A stretch of DNA of 58,376 bases from Bisporella sp. PMI_857 (GCA_021307315.1 JAJSPD010000140.1:1-58376); one strand, 5' to 3'. Shown: positions 35,690 through 47,819, counted from the first letter of the stretch. A program made the numbers and translations. The notes: generated by a model not told the origin, from the sequence alone.

Positions 35690-37754
35690 ATTGACGGACT
35701 CGGAGACAGTTGTCTTAGGCGGGTTTTGGCAGAAGGTTGTGTAATTGAATGTGTTATATATTTATTGGCTGGATAATTGTTGCTGAATATCAGAGTCTTT
35801 GCAGTCCTATGTGTTGTGGGGGTTGGATGTAGGACGATGAGAGGGAGACGATGAAGTGTTTTGATCTCAGTTCCCAGGCGTTCAATGATTCATAGAGGTT
35901 AGTATAAATTTGCATTAGGTTTTCATTGCTCATTGAGGGAGAACATTGCAGAACGGCAGTCTAGTCAATGTTGCTGACTATGCTGCAAGCTCTGAATTAC
36001 GGTTTGGCAGTCAAACGACTCTCTTATTGTTAAGGCTATAACAGCCAAAACCAATAGTTGCACAGAAGTTATATGACTGTACAAGAAATACTTGAATTGC
36101 AGAGCCGTCTAGTCAACGGAGCTAACCGAACCGCCAGTCATGATAGAAATATTCTCATCATCAGTCATCTGTGACACCAAAGCTACGGCTTTAGCATACG
36201 TCTCCACTCAGTCATCAATATCGGCATTCCCAGACGACGAAAGGCCCTCAGTTGAAGTAGCCTAATCTGAATCGGTTGAGTTCTGCAACAACATTTCAGT
36301 GGGTAGCAGCATACTCAAAGCCTGCATAGGAAGGCACTTCATAGGATCAAAAGAATGAATAGAGTGAAAGACGGTCAAAAGAAAGTATCAGGGAGCCTTC
36401 GAATAGCGCCATCTTGAGCCAAGAGATCAAACCTTCATTATACTCAATACTCTGATCTTGGCTATGATTACACCCGCTCTCTCTGTATCTCGATCTCGGA
36501 TACCTGGCCAGCTATTACTCTTTTCAGATAAATTAATGTCATATCGAAGAGCCCGAATCCGGTTCATATGCTCGTCATGTTTTCTCTACAGCAGCGACAA
36601 TGTATTATGTAGCATCATCGATTCTTGAGCTAGCATTCTTGAGAAGTCCAAAAGCGACCGTGAAGCACGATTTTCTCGGCGGCCACGTTGAAAGGAATGC
36701 CGACTATCCTTCTGCCTGAAACGGCCGTCTCCTCCGTCTATGCTGTCTATCATTGTGCCATGGAGAATGACTGCCCTGCTTACCCTTGACACTCTTCAAC
36801 ATAAGGGGCTGTTCACCAGGAGTGCATCTACCTTTCTCTGTGACATCTCTTCATTATCGCTATTTCGTGACAGAACGATCCTCATACTTATGGTAGCTGA
36901 TGTTCAAGCCGAACGGATCCTACAAATGATGAGAAATAGCCAAGAATCATCAGCTGAGCGGAACTGACCGGAGTTGGTGAATGGCTGCCGCGCCCGCGCA
37001 ATCTGAAGTACGGGTCTGACATTGTTCCTGTTCCGAGAACGTGCAATTAATTCCTTCATCGAATCTGTGATCTTTTCGCAATCAATCTCAAGAAACGGCG
37101 ATAACGCGAGCACGATCAAGGACATCGAGGTGCATCTCGCCATTACATCGCCCCGAGGAGACTTGAATTGACGATGCAGGAGATCATACCAAATATAGGC
37201 ATAAATCCCAGTCTCTCTTGATTAACTTTTTATGTAGACTTCGAAGGCAGCATCGATAAAAGAAGACCGCTGTCCAGTTCCAAGGTTTTTGCTAAAGAAA
37301 TTAAATTCACGTGACATGACTATATGACGCCACTTTGTTTTGCAGGGTCAAAAGCAAGGCGATTCATTTGCGGGAAAATAGGGAGACCAGCGGGGACCCT
37401 GAACTTCACGAACAGGGCTGCCAACCCCAGATACATCACCCACTCGACATTAGCCTTCTCCTTCAACTAGGTTCTCCGCACGATTGGTCGGTGCTTCCCG
37501 GCAATCATCACAGGTACCTGCTTCCATATTGAGGTTACATCCCAGCTTTCTCGAAATGGACACATGGCCGCGTAGGCATTACCTCTCTCTCCAAAATTAT
37601 AGCTATGTGTGTCAAAGACTTGCAGCTTACAACGGGAGGGGAATTACTCCGGTCAACATGCAGAGTAATAAGCACGTGAAAGTGCCTAATAAACATAAGA
37701 GGAGGAGGTTTGTTGCTGTCGAAGTTCTCAATCGAAGCTCCCATCTTGTCGATA
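35690..37754. other. 2-kb gene-poor stretch with a coding-like relic
   Basis: No gene is supported. On the minus strand an ATG at 37143 opens 79 codons (MSLIVLALSPFLEIDCEKIT, DSMKELIARS, NVRPVLQIARARQPFTNSGQ) that look protein-like. Its only possible continuation, around 36586-36800, is in unrelated frames. Similar words (gcagtctagtcaa at about 35957-35969, gccgtctagtcaacgg at about 36105-36120) recur here. The right end should contain the GH79 promoter. Confidence 0.4.
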
Positions 37755-39456
37755 ATGATGCTCACCATGCAACAAATAATCTGGCTGATCTTGCCTGTTC
37801 TATCCCAAGCAGCCACAGTATCATACACGATCCCTTCCGCAGCGCCATCATCCGCACCAGCTCTTGATCCTTCTCCTGTTGGAGTCTCGTAAGTTTCTAC
37901 ACTCTATAAAATTGTATCCCCTAATGCGACAATAGTTTCGAGTTCTTTGCATTTCCCTCGTACTTCACTAATGTTACGGCCACAACCCAATGTCTCAGGA
38001 ACTTCCAATCATTAACTGGGCAATGGCCGCATATTAGACTCGGAGGAACGACACAGTAAGATCCCACTCTATGTAGTTCAAGTAGCCTATACTAATGCGT
38101 AGCAGAGATCGAGCTACCTATGATGCTGCTTCCTCAGCTTATGTCACGTATACCGTAGCCAGTCCGGCTGATGCGCCAGCATCTTTGACCTTTGGACCCA
38201 ATTACATGACGCTCGCGAATACATACCCAGGAACTGTCATTGTTGGTAAGCACACTTGTAGATGATACATTGAGCTGCAGGGCCAACTGACGCATTCAGG
38301 ACTCAATCGGGGCAAAGATGACATTGCAAATACCATCGCAGCAGCACAGGTGGCCACAGGCCGAATGAGTAATCTCCGTGCAATAGAGCTCGGCAATGAA
38401 CCAGAATGTCAGTCAATCTCTTCCTCCTTGCATTCACAAGAAATCTAACATGTCACAGACTATCCTGGCGCTTCACAGCCCATCGTAACAAACAATGGCG
38501 GCAACTGGAGCCCAGCCATTGACGCACAATCCCAAAATGACTGGGGAGTTACAGTGGGAAAGGCTCTAGGAAGGACATCCATAATTCAGTACGGAAACTC
38601 AAATTCAGCGCCGCCAACCTGGGGAGCCGCAGAGCTCATCGCGGTGCTAAATACCACGGCAGAGAGTTATGCTTATGATTATTCGCATCATAACTATCCC
38701 GGAGGCACATTGACAAGTCTCATGAGCCACGCCAATATCGTGAGTAATATGAATCAGTTTAATGCTGACGTAGCTGCTGCTGTCGCCATTGGGAAGGAGT
38801 ATGTACTCGGAGAGACGAATTCAGGTGGGTTCTATTTCTTCTCTCATGTTCTTGGGGGAAAAAGCTAATTCTGGGAAGTGTCTGGTGGAGGGGCAGCAAC
38901 AGTCTCACCTCTCTTCGGTGCCGCACTCTGGGTCCTAGACTACACTCTTCGCGCCTCTCTCACAAACATAAAGCGCACATACTTCCATCACGGTACGGTA
39001 GGCAACTGCCAATATTGCTGGTGGGGACGCTACACCACCGGCGCGCCATATTATGGTGCCTACACTGCCGTTGCCACCCTAGCAGGCGGCTCCTACATTT
39101 CGGCTCTCGACGATGGCTCCTCGTCCTACGCTGGCTACGTCATCTACGACTCTGCTAGGCGCCCGCTCAAAGCATTACTGTATAACTCTGACTACTATTC
39201 TGGTAGCGGGACGAGAGGGAGTGGCACTTTTGTGCTAAGCGGGTTAGGGACAACCGCGAGGGCAAAGAGGTTGACGGCGCCGAACTCGAACAGTAGGGTT
39301 GATCAGGGAAGCAGTCCGAGCTTCGGAACGCAGCAGTTTGCGAATGGAACATGTGTGCCTGTGGGGACGGAGGCTTATGAGAGTGTCACTGTGAGCGGTG
39401 GCCAAGCGACGGTGACCGTGCTAGCTAGTGAGGCTTTGCTTGTGTACCTGCAATAG
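37755..39456 (+). CDS. Secreted GH79 glycosidase, beta-glucuronidase-like
   Basis: Six exons (37755-37888, 37936-38055, 38106-38245, 38300-38407, 38459-38824, 38879-39456) give 481 aa. Introns are 47-54 nt and keep frame; the last ends in AAG. A signal peptide is visible (MMLTMQQIIWLILPVLSQAA). The fold starts FEFFAFPSYF, WPHIRLGGTTQDRATYD. The catalytic acid/base lies in AIELGNEPEY and the nucleophile in YVLGETNS, as in clan GH-A GH79 enzymes. The C-terminal third is the beta-sandwich that fungal GH79 proteins carry (SYAGYVIYDS through QATVTVLASEALLVYLQ). Known fungal GH79 beta-glucuronidases release glucuronic acid or its 4-O-methyl form from arabinogalactan-proteins. The start could also be ATG 37758 or 37767. 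It lies directly upstream of a GH43 galactanase-like gene. Confidence 0.85.
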
Positions 39457-40397
39457 CATGAATAGAAACCAAGATATTGATAATAGTCATTTCTGAGAGA
39501 TTGGTGCGCATCACAGAAATAAGCTGATTCTTGTGGTATTCTTTATTGAATTTTTTATTGAAGGAAATTCAGAAGCCTCGGCACAATAATGAGCGATGGA
39601 CAGGTACCATCAGGCACAGTGACGCGGTGCGGGAGAATTAAGGTTAAAATGTGGCTGCCCCATGATCGTTGTGATGTGGGGAAGCGGGGATTGGACGGCA
39701 GTTGGGCTTGTCCGTTCATGCAAATTTCGTGCAGGTTCATCCCTTATTGAACGCCCTCTGCAGGTTCATTATTTGATGAATCCAATGAATCCAGCGCCTT
39801 TGGCTCTGGTTATTTGGCATATGAAGAGCCAGCCTATTAAAAACCATGTCGGAATTAAAGTGCAAAAACAGAGAAATGGAGTTTGAATATCATCGACTGT
39901 GGCATCTCACTGCCCAATGACCCAGTAGAAGCATTCCCAACCAGTTTTCCACTCTCCTCCGTCTCGGTCCGGCACCTGTGGACAGAGTTGTATCGAAGCT
40001 TCAACGTTTTCCGGTTCGGTCCGGGAGACGTCAAATCAGAGGAAGGCTCCAATCGATATGCGGGGTGCATATGACCTACAGCCAGATACTCAACTTCGAT
40101 GTGACTGACGTCCTCCCTGTTGTTCGCCTGCTATTAGACGAATCGGTCAGACTGTGGAGTATATCCCTCCAGTATGACCTAAGACCCAAGAACATGCGAG
40201 TAAGCGCTTCATTTATAGTAACGGAATATTAACCGGGAAAACGGGCTATGTTCTCCTTGCTTGCTTGATCATGAGCCAAAGTGGCATTTTGTGATACAAG
40301 AATTAGGATAATGTGGTATAAGAGGAGCCAGGATGGAGGAGGGGAAAAAGCTGCTTTGTGTTTTGACTGCTGAAGATTGCTATTTTAAGTCTTCAAG
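39457..40397. promoter_or_regulatory. Intergenic between the two glycosidase genes
   Basis: About 0.94 kb between two same-strand secreted glycosidases. It should hold the GH43 promoter. Short open frames on both strands are not convincing. Confidence 0.4.
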
Positions 40398-42140
40398 ATG
40401 TTGCTCTCCATTCTCTCAACTCTTGCTCTAGCTGGAAACCTCGTGGAGGCATCTCTTCAGATCGTACGTCTTGGCTCTTACTCCTATACTTTTGGCTAAG
40501 AAACGCAGATCTCAGGAGCAACCTGGACTGCAGCAGGGACGAATCAACATGTTCAAGCCCACGGGGGAGGTATAAACTACGTCAATGGCGTCTACTACCT
40601 CATCGGCGAGAACAAACTCAACGGTAGCGCTTTCCAGTCCATCAACTGCTATTCAAGCACCGATCTCGTCTCCTGGACGTTCGTGAACCAACTTCTTACT
40701 CTGCAGACTTCTGGCGATCTTGGGCCCAGCAGGGTCGTCGAGCGGCCGCATGTGATATATAATGATGCCTCGCGGCAATATGTGATGTGGCTTCATATCG
40801 ATAGCTCGAGTTATGGGGAGGCAAAGGCTGGAGTGGCAACCAGTAGCAGTATTTGTGGCTCCTACACCTACAGGTGTGTACTCTATCGGCCTGGGGGGAA
40901 AGATCGCAAATTGATCATTGTTTTGAAGGGGTTCGAGTCAGCCACTTGGTTTTCAGAGTCGTGATATCGGTTTGTACAAAGGTATGAACACAGAGACTGA
41001 ACATTATTGACATGACGCTAAGTATGAATAGACACCGACGGCATAGGTTACCTTTTAACTGAAGATGTGAGGAATGAAATGGCCGAAGAGAATCACTTTG
41101 CTAATCATAAATAGCGTGCCAATGGTCTTCGCATTGACAAACTGTCAAGCGACTACTTAACCGTGGAGTCTGCAACATACGTCTGGGCTGAAAAGATCGA
41201 GTCTCCAGCTATTTACAAGAGCGGCAGCACATACTTCATGTTTGGCTCACATTTGACGGGCTGGGTAAGGAATATCCACGAACTATCTAGAGTTATTTGT
41301 GCTGATGAAAAAGAACCCCAATGACAACGTCTACTCTACAGCGACGTCTCTATCAGGCCCTTGGTCAGCGTGGCAGAATTTTGCGGATACTGGCTCAAAT
41401 ACATATACGTCACAAACTACCTTCATCGCCAATATCAATGGTGTTGTGATGTACGTTGTTAACTCTCCTGAACTTTGACTCAACTCATATTGTATAGGTA
41501 CATGGGAGACCGTTGGATAAGCACTGATCTTTCATCGTCTTCATATGTGTGGCTTCCTCTGACAATCTCCGGAACCACTGCAAGCCTTGTGCGTCTCAAT
41601 AATTCTTGAGTCATTTTCAGCCACTAACGGGAGCAGACAAATCGTGTGAACTGGGTGCTTGATGCTCAAGCTGGAACCTGGGCCACTGGTCCTACTGAGA
41701 CGACTCCCGAAGCTGAATCATCAACTCAAGTCCGCGCAAATGGTGCAATACTTGTCTCTTGTTCCGGCTGCTCTGGCGCTTCGGAAGTAGGCTGGATTGG
41801 CTGTTCCAATGGCGGAACCCTGACATTCCCATCTGTTAGCAGCACAGCTTCGGGGAAAACAACCATCCGTGTTCATTATACCAACGGTGACTTGACTCAG
41901 AGGTATGCAAATGTGATCGTAAACGGGGTTTCGCAGGTCCTTGCTTTTGTGCCTACGGATGGGGACCGAACACCGAAGACTAGTGTCTTAACCACAACAT
42001 TGATCAGTGGAACCAATACGATTCGGTTTGAAGGATATAATGGTGGTTGTGGTAAGTTACCCTCCTTTATCCCTGAAATCGTATTGTGCTGATATTTCGC
42101 AGCGCCAAATGTTGACAGATTGATGGTTCCTGTATCGTAA
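40398..42140 (+). CDS. Secreted GH43 exo-beta-1,3-galactanase-like enzyme with CBM35-like domain
   Basis: A signal peptide (MLLSILSTLALAGNLVEASL) is in exon 1 (40398-40463). Exon 2 from 40509 gives QAHGGGINYVNGVYYLIGEN and VVERPHVIYNDASRQYVMWL, the block that in GH43 subfamily 24 galactanases carries the acid Glu. Later exons read SRDIGLYKDTDGIGYLLTED, RANGLRIDKLSSDYLTVES, SPAIYKSGSTYFMFGSHLTG and MGDRWISTDL. The C-terminus (SSTQVRANGAILVSCSGCSG to NGGCAPNVDRLMVPVS) is a CBM35-like beta-sandwich; the last exon is 42103-42140. One junction (about 40873-40967) is uncertain: the expected GSFRPLG-type linker before SRD is missing, so an extra exon or a defect lies there. The intron ending at 41313 uses AAAAAG. 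Likely role: exo-attack on the beta-1,3-galactan backbone of arabinogalactan-proteins. Confidence 0.75.
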
Positions 42141-42192
42141 GAACCGTTAAGTCATGCTTTTTTAGGGGGTAAAACGTGTTATCTTCCGTAGT

Positions 42193-43173
42193 TTATGGTA
42201 TCCTGGGCGCGATACTTTTGAAACAAGCACTGAAGAGATCGGTGGCGTCATATTGTGCTGTTCGGAGAGATCGAGACACTCGCTTTGGCAAGAAATATCG
42301 TGTTCGCAAGATCGATTCTTCTGTCCAGCTCTTCCATCTCCCAATAATCATGGATCGAGAGATTAAAGACACGTCAGAAACAGGTGGCAGTGGCGCCTTT
42401 GTGCAGACTTTCCCCAAAAGTAGATTGAAGTTCCCAAATCGTCCATTGACTAGCCAAGGGAACTCATGGTGGCTCTCCAAAATGGCAGCCTCCATAGCAG
42501 CTTCATACTGATAACCTTTGATGCGCAGACGCACATACTTGCCCAAAACTGTTGAGAACAAGAGCGTAAGCTGACCATCCAAGACACTATTTCTTGAAAT
42601 ATGCCTATATCGAAATGGAACTTTTCTTAGAATAAGATCTCTCGTCTTTAAAGCAAACCTGCCAATAATAATTTCTAGGTGCATGAATTCTTCTTCATCC
42701 GCCTTGAGACTTATAGGCAACACGTCAACCCAAATATAACCGGTCGAACAAGTACACAATGAGTAAGTCGACCCAGTAGACGCATTCTGCTTTTGGAAGA
42801 ATGCTTTTGCTCCATGTGCTTTTATCTCAGCGAAGTTACCTGTTAGATCGGATCCGTACTTCGCAATGATTTTCGTGTCAGTAATATCGAGATCAGGCAA
42901 TTCCACTGCCGAGTCAATATTCGAGGATACATAGAAGATCGACTCTGAGCCAGAGCTTGCACTACTGGGTGAACGAATCCGACTAGCGCTTAAGTTGCGA
43001 CTTGAGACTTCAAGACGTTAGTCTCAAGTTCTCTTTCATCCCAAAGACTACAACTCACACTCTGTCAGGACTGAAGCTTCTTGAATAATATCAGGAAGCT
43101 GCCCGAAGATGTCTTCATACTCCGACTTGACGACCACCAAGGACGATGTCCTACTCCGACTTGTAAGAAACAT
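42193..43173 (-). CDS. Uncharacterised 309-aa protein
   Basis: Two exons (43173-43059, 43007-42193) joined by a 51-nt GTGAGT intron with a GACTAAC branch site and a GAAG acceptor give 309 aa. The N-terminus is basic and serine-rich (MFLTSRSRTSSLVVVKSEYE, DIFGQLPDIIQEASVLTEFS, SRIRSPSSASSGSES). The middle and C-terminal parts are mixed alpha/beta-like (FMHLEIIIGRFALKTRDLIL, DGQLTLLFSTVLGKYVRLRI) with ESHHEFPWLV. There is no signal peptide, membrane helix or known motif, and I do not recognise the family. It converges on the GH43 gene with only 52 bp between stop codons, so the two 3' UTRs must overlap. Confidence 0.6.
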
Positions 43174-44238
43174 TTGGTTAGATGACGTCATGGTTTTGGG
43201 GGGGTATGATCTTCCTACGATAGACTCTGCGGGATAGATAACCCCTATAAGACTTCTTCGTAAGTGCTGTGAAGCGGCGGTTTTGAGGAGTTGAGGTCAA
43301 CAAGCTCGTATCGGCAGTAGTCGCTAAATTTAGTGGCTGTGAAGCACATTCCAAGCTCGATACGAGATACCGGCCTGCTGATATCCGGAAACGCGGCCCC
43401 TACGTAGCAAATCAAAGAAGGCGGCTTATCAGAAAGATGCGTTTGAGATTGTTCTAGATGCGATCTGAAACTTCGACATCATGTCTCTCGTCACGTGGCC
43501 GGTGTCATTCAGACCTCAGACTGGCAATAATTGCGATTTCATCAAAGTAGCCACCTCATGCAGCTCGTAACTACCGCAAACATTTGATCATCGCACAGTT
43601 GTACTCTTGAGACTCCTCTTGGCGTGGCTCTATTGACATGTCAAGAGGTTCAACCTCTACATCCATGCCCAAGACCCGTCATATCTTGGAGTTGTGAACT
43701 ACGTATTCTCGAATCAGAGTCTAGAGCACGCCTGAGGGCACAGTTGACCGCCACAGACTCTTGTCATCCAATTTGGCGATCCTCATAGAGCGATCCTCGC
43801 AGATACAATACATGGAAGTGGCCGCAAAAGCTGACAGCAGAATAATGATTGGATGATAAACATTAGATAGAAGTTGCCAACTTGGATGATGCTGGTGTTA
43901 AAAGAGAAGAATCTGGGGCCGCCAATGCAAATGCAAGGATTCGCGTGAACGTCAATCTCTCTAAATTCATGCAAATGATGAAGTTGAACTAACAAAGGAG
44001 ATATGATATGGAAACAGCAGGTCATCAAGAAAAGTACTTTGCAAAAATATTCGATTTGCAGACAGTGAGTTTAGCGCATCCCAGTTGATTTGTGGTGGAA
44101 AAGGGAGAGGGATCGAAAGAGGAACGGGCAGGATTCAGTTTCGGCAAAACGCGTCAATCTTGCCGACGCGCCAAATTGATTTTCCAGGCACAGAAAATCT
44201 GTTCAAGCTTTCACCACATAGTCAATTGCGTGCGCAAA
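43174..44238. other. Divergent intergenic region
   Basis: About 1.07 kb between divergent starts. Near 43118-43160 a short motif (actccgacttg) occurs twice with ggacgatgtcct between the copies. The open frame continues upstream of 44239 in the same phase to 44092, but without an ATG. Nothing else is recognised. Confidence 0.45.
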
Positions 44239-45129
44239 ATGGATGCTGAAGTCATTACCGAAGCTGTCAAGAAGAGAGGAAGGCCAAAAAAGGTCGTTTT
44301 GGAAGGGGAACCGGTCAAGACCACAACTAGAGCAAAATCGACCAAAACTGCGACGACGAAGACCAAGGCAGCGAAAGCTCCCTCGGCTGAAAAGCCTGCA
44401 GCAACCACAGTAACGCCTGTCAAAAAGATAGCGAAAGCCTCCACTGCGACTACAGGAACCTCAAAACCCATATCTTCGAGTTCGGCAAAGTCTAAGGTTG
44501 AGCCAAAGATCGCTGAACCTGCTCCAAAAGCTCCTTCGTCACCTCCAACTTCAGGGACAACGTCGGAGCCTACAGAGAATATTGAAGTCAAAATTGGCGA
44601 CTCTAAGATACTCAATATGGTGCAGGAAAAACATGGGCTGCCTACAAATTCCGCGAAGACCTCAACAATCACCACAAAATCTGCAAATAACTCCTCATCA
44701 AAGGCTACCATATCCTCGAAACTACCTGCACACGCACCCGCACAATCCACTGCAAAGCCGGCGAAACCTGCCACATCACCTCTATCTCCTCCAAAATCTG
44801 CACCTAAAATACCCATTGCGGCGTTGAACTCGAAAATTGTGGACAATATCTCAACAAGAGCAGGAGCACGACCGAATGTGCCTGGAAGTAAACCTTTGCC
44901 ACCAAATTACAATTATGTCGCAAGGAGAGTTACAGCCATCATAATTGCGTTGCCGATATTGATTGTTTCAAGCTATGCTCTATGGCAACAAAGTGGGCTA
45001 TTCCTTTACAATGAGAGTAGAACATTGCTAACCCCGCCGTTAGGTCCATATAGTAGCAAAAGTAGGGAAATTGCAGAACCTAATAGCAAGATGAAGGTAT
45101 CTTTGGTTGAGCCGAAGGCAAATTCATAA
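44239..45129 (+). CDS. AT-hook-bearing, single-membrane-span protein
   Basis: One exon, 296 aa, with start MDAEVITEAVKKRGRPKKVV. KRGRPKK matches the AT-hook core (RGRP) at residues 11-17. Residues 20-230 are low-complexity, rich in Ala, Thr, Ser, Pro and Lys (TKTATTKTKAAKAPSAEKPA), as in disordered, histone H1-like tails. At about residues 232-253 comes VTAIIIALPILIVSSYALW, a clear membrane helix, preceded by PLPPNYNYVARR. The C-terminus is a short polar tail. A mitochondrial or inner-nuclear-membrane protein that tethers DNA is conceivable, but the membrane segment with the proline-rich lead-in is the only part that looks conserved. Function is unknown. Confidence 0.7.
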   Translation: MDAEVITEAVKKRGRPKKVVLEGEPVKTTTRAKSTKTATTKTKAAKAPSAEKPAATTVTPVKKIAKASTATTGTSKPISSSSAKSKVEPKIAEPAPKAPSSPPTSGTTSEPTENIEVKIGDSKILNMVQEKHGLPTNSAKTSTITTKSANNSSSKATISSKLPAHAPAQSTAKPAKPATSPLSPPKSAPKIPIAALNSKIVDNISTRAGARPNVPGSKPLPPNYNYVARRVTAIIIALPILIVSSYALWQQSGLFLYNESRTLLTPPLGPYSSKSREIAEPNSKMKVSLVEPKANS

Positions 45130-47819
45130 ACGACACGCGCTATGCGTAATGTTGTCATGAGATATGATTGGAAGAAAGCAGCATATTGCCACGGCGTAAT
45201 GACCAGATGTTGGGTATATAAATAATACTTCTCGAATATATTGAATAGAGAACAAATGCAGCTCCATCTAATATCATTTATCTACCTGATCGGACTCCTC
45301 TTTTAAGTCTGGACAAACCAATTCCTTGTCCTTTCATGCGTCTTTAAAGGTTTTGTCCTCATCCCGCCTTATATGGATGCATGATCTTCTCGTATAAGAT
45401 ACTTGTGGTTGATCTCTGTACAGGAGATATAAACACAGCTAGAACTGAGAACAATTCGGCACTTACCTATCACAACATGTAGCAGATCATGGCTCTCACT
45501 AACGTGAGGATGCCTGTACAGTAGAGCCGAGCTTACCAGTGAAATCCACCACTCATGCGGCAAGATTTTACACCATAAAACTACAGCACTTGGTATTCCT
45601 CCAGCCTCTAACGCAGGAGCTTAGGTACCTCTGACCTTGTGCTCGTCGCCGACCATTGTCTTGGTCATTTTGTTTTTCCAGTATCCGATGATGAGACCTA
45701 CAGCCTTCCCTATTATTAGGTGATACTAGTCCATTACCGCCGCTCCGGTAGCATTATCATGTCCTAATCAAAGACGAAAAGCATAGCCGGATATGGGTCC
45801 ACTTGTCGTAATGATCTTCCCAGTTGACTGCATCTGCTAACAACAGTCTTGGCCAAAGTATGTCGGATCAAATAGAGCTGTAGCTACAGACTCTAGACTG
45901 CGATCTATCGAGAAGATCCATATCTTGTACTTCTTACAAGATACCCAGACAAAATAATCTGAATAAATTGGATACGCGAGGAAGATATCCTATTGATACT
46001 TTAAAAAAACGAGATAGACAATTGATGTTGTCCCAGAAGAGCGTATCATATTTATCTACTCACAAAAAGACTCAATAGAGCAGCTGTCAATATTTTCATT
46101 TCTGAACCATAACTAGACTACGAAACAGGGCGAAAAGCCGGGCTTCTCAGATACTACATGATAGAGGCAGTGCCATAAGCACAAGATAGACCGCTACATA
46201 TCATCTCAACACTGCATATTCCTTTGGATATTTAGCCCCTTGACAGGCAAGCACTCAACTGATTACTCACCGATTATTTGTTCCTCTAAGCAAGTCTTGC
46301 AAAAAAAAAGTCAGCCACTCTGAATGACTGATTCTTAAGAGGAACCTGAACGTTTTGGCCACTGCACCCACATTCTCTTCTCCCGTCCCTGCTTCGCCCT
46401 GCTCCGCCTCTGTCCTCCCACCCCATATCTCCTCCATCTAAAACACCCTCCTGGAAGCAGTAGCGCGAGCATTACACCTTGGAGGGAAGCTCGAGGCCCG
46501 GCTAGCGAAAGGTTTTTGGGGTTGCTACGGCTACGGCTTATGATCACCGATCCGAGCTCCACGGGGCGAAGCTACCTCTGAAAACTGGCCTTGGCGGGCG
46601 ACTCCGCCTCTCCCTTGGAGGTTATGGCCCAAGCGGCGATGTATGATGTATAGCCTGAAGGCTGAGGACTAGATGTGGTGGATGATGACGAGGGAGGCGA
46701 GGACCGCGCGCGCCTCTACAAGCCGTGATCGAGCTGAGGGCTAGAGGAATTAGGCGAGTTTTGCGCTGAGGATGTCCTGTAGGTGGTAGTGACGTCTCCG
46801 GAGTTGATGAAGGTGTTGTAGCTGGATGGTATCTGTTGGGGAACTCTACACCAGGGCCGAGAATCTGTCGGAGCTGTGGTTCGATATCTGCTCAAATTAG
46901 AAAATGACCGCTGCACCCTCCAAACACGATTTGGCCTAGATGGTACCTTCCCGCAAGAGCTGGATCGTCTGAGCGTTCTAAGCATGGGAGCGTAGGAGCT
47001 GCTATTGTCTTAATTTCGACGTCATTGTAAAGGTCTCTGGTCCCGAAAGTGATGGCGAGGGTATCTCGACTATTTGGGATAACCTCACTAATGTGTGCCG
47101 GCCTTTGATGCATTTCGTAGCGTAGTTCTCGCTCCGGTCTCTGTCCTCAGATAGTCTTCTTGTAGGAGAGGCATGGCTAAACGTTTGGTGTCTGTCTTTC
47201 ACGAATAACCAAGCTAGATTTTGGCTTCCCTGTGTTACGTTTGGCAAGATGTGAGGCTAAATAGGAGATTGTTGTTAAAAATGAACAGGTATCGCTAGAA
47301 GCCGAAAGGAATTTAAATTGTATTTTGACTGCTTCGATAGCTATGAGGTGTGTCCATTGATTATTGGTAAAGGCTAGCGTAACTTGAACTTCTAGCACAT
47401 TGCATCACCTTTCATAGACAAGTCTAAGTCAGAAGACGATGACAAGCCAGCTTGACAGCGATGGTTACAAATCTTTCATTCTTTTAAACAGTGAACTTAT
47501 CATCCACTATGATTACTATAATGTGTTAACTGCAGAAGATGCTTCCGATTGACGTGATTCTTACCAAACTCTTCTGCCGCTCTCGATTCATCCTCACACT
47601 AGTTGCTGCTCCTCTATATAGTATGCCTTTTTAACGCCATGTTATTCTCGGCCCTCCTTCCTCTCTGCCTTAGAGGGTAAGCTTATTGAAGCACTCATAC
47701 AGTAGTCTCGAGTATATTTCCGGTCCGAGCCATTAAGCAGGTATAAGCACGTCCTTCAGCTGTGCAGCAATATCTTCTTTCAAAGACGGCCAGGAAGGAT
47801 TGCCACATTATGTGGTATT
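45130..47819. other. 2.7-kb gene-poor stretch with a coding-like relic
   Basis: No intact gene is found. The minus strand from about 47125 to 46700 is GC-richer and reads as protein: ELRYEMHQRPAHISEVIPNS, TLAITFGTRDLYNDVEIKTI, ERSDDPALAGRYHLGQIVFG, then a TGA at about 46892-46894, then ADIEPQLRQILGPGVEF in the same frame. A second frame at 46335-46985 has two TAG stops, one at 46716-46718. No family is recognised. The rest, 45130-46300 and 47250-47819, shows nothing. Confidence 0.4.

Noticed and set aside
44211..44846. A 211-codon minus-strand open frame
   Set aside because: It is antisense to the AT-hook protein and rich in Val/Ala/Gly/Phe, as expected from reading its Lys/Thr/Ala/Ser codons backwards.
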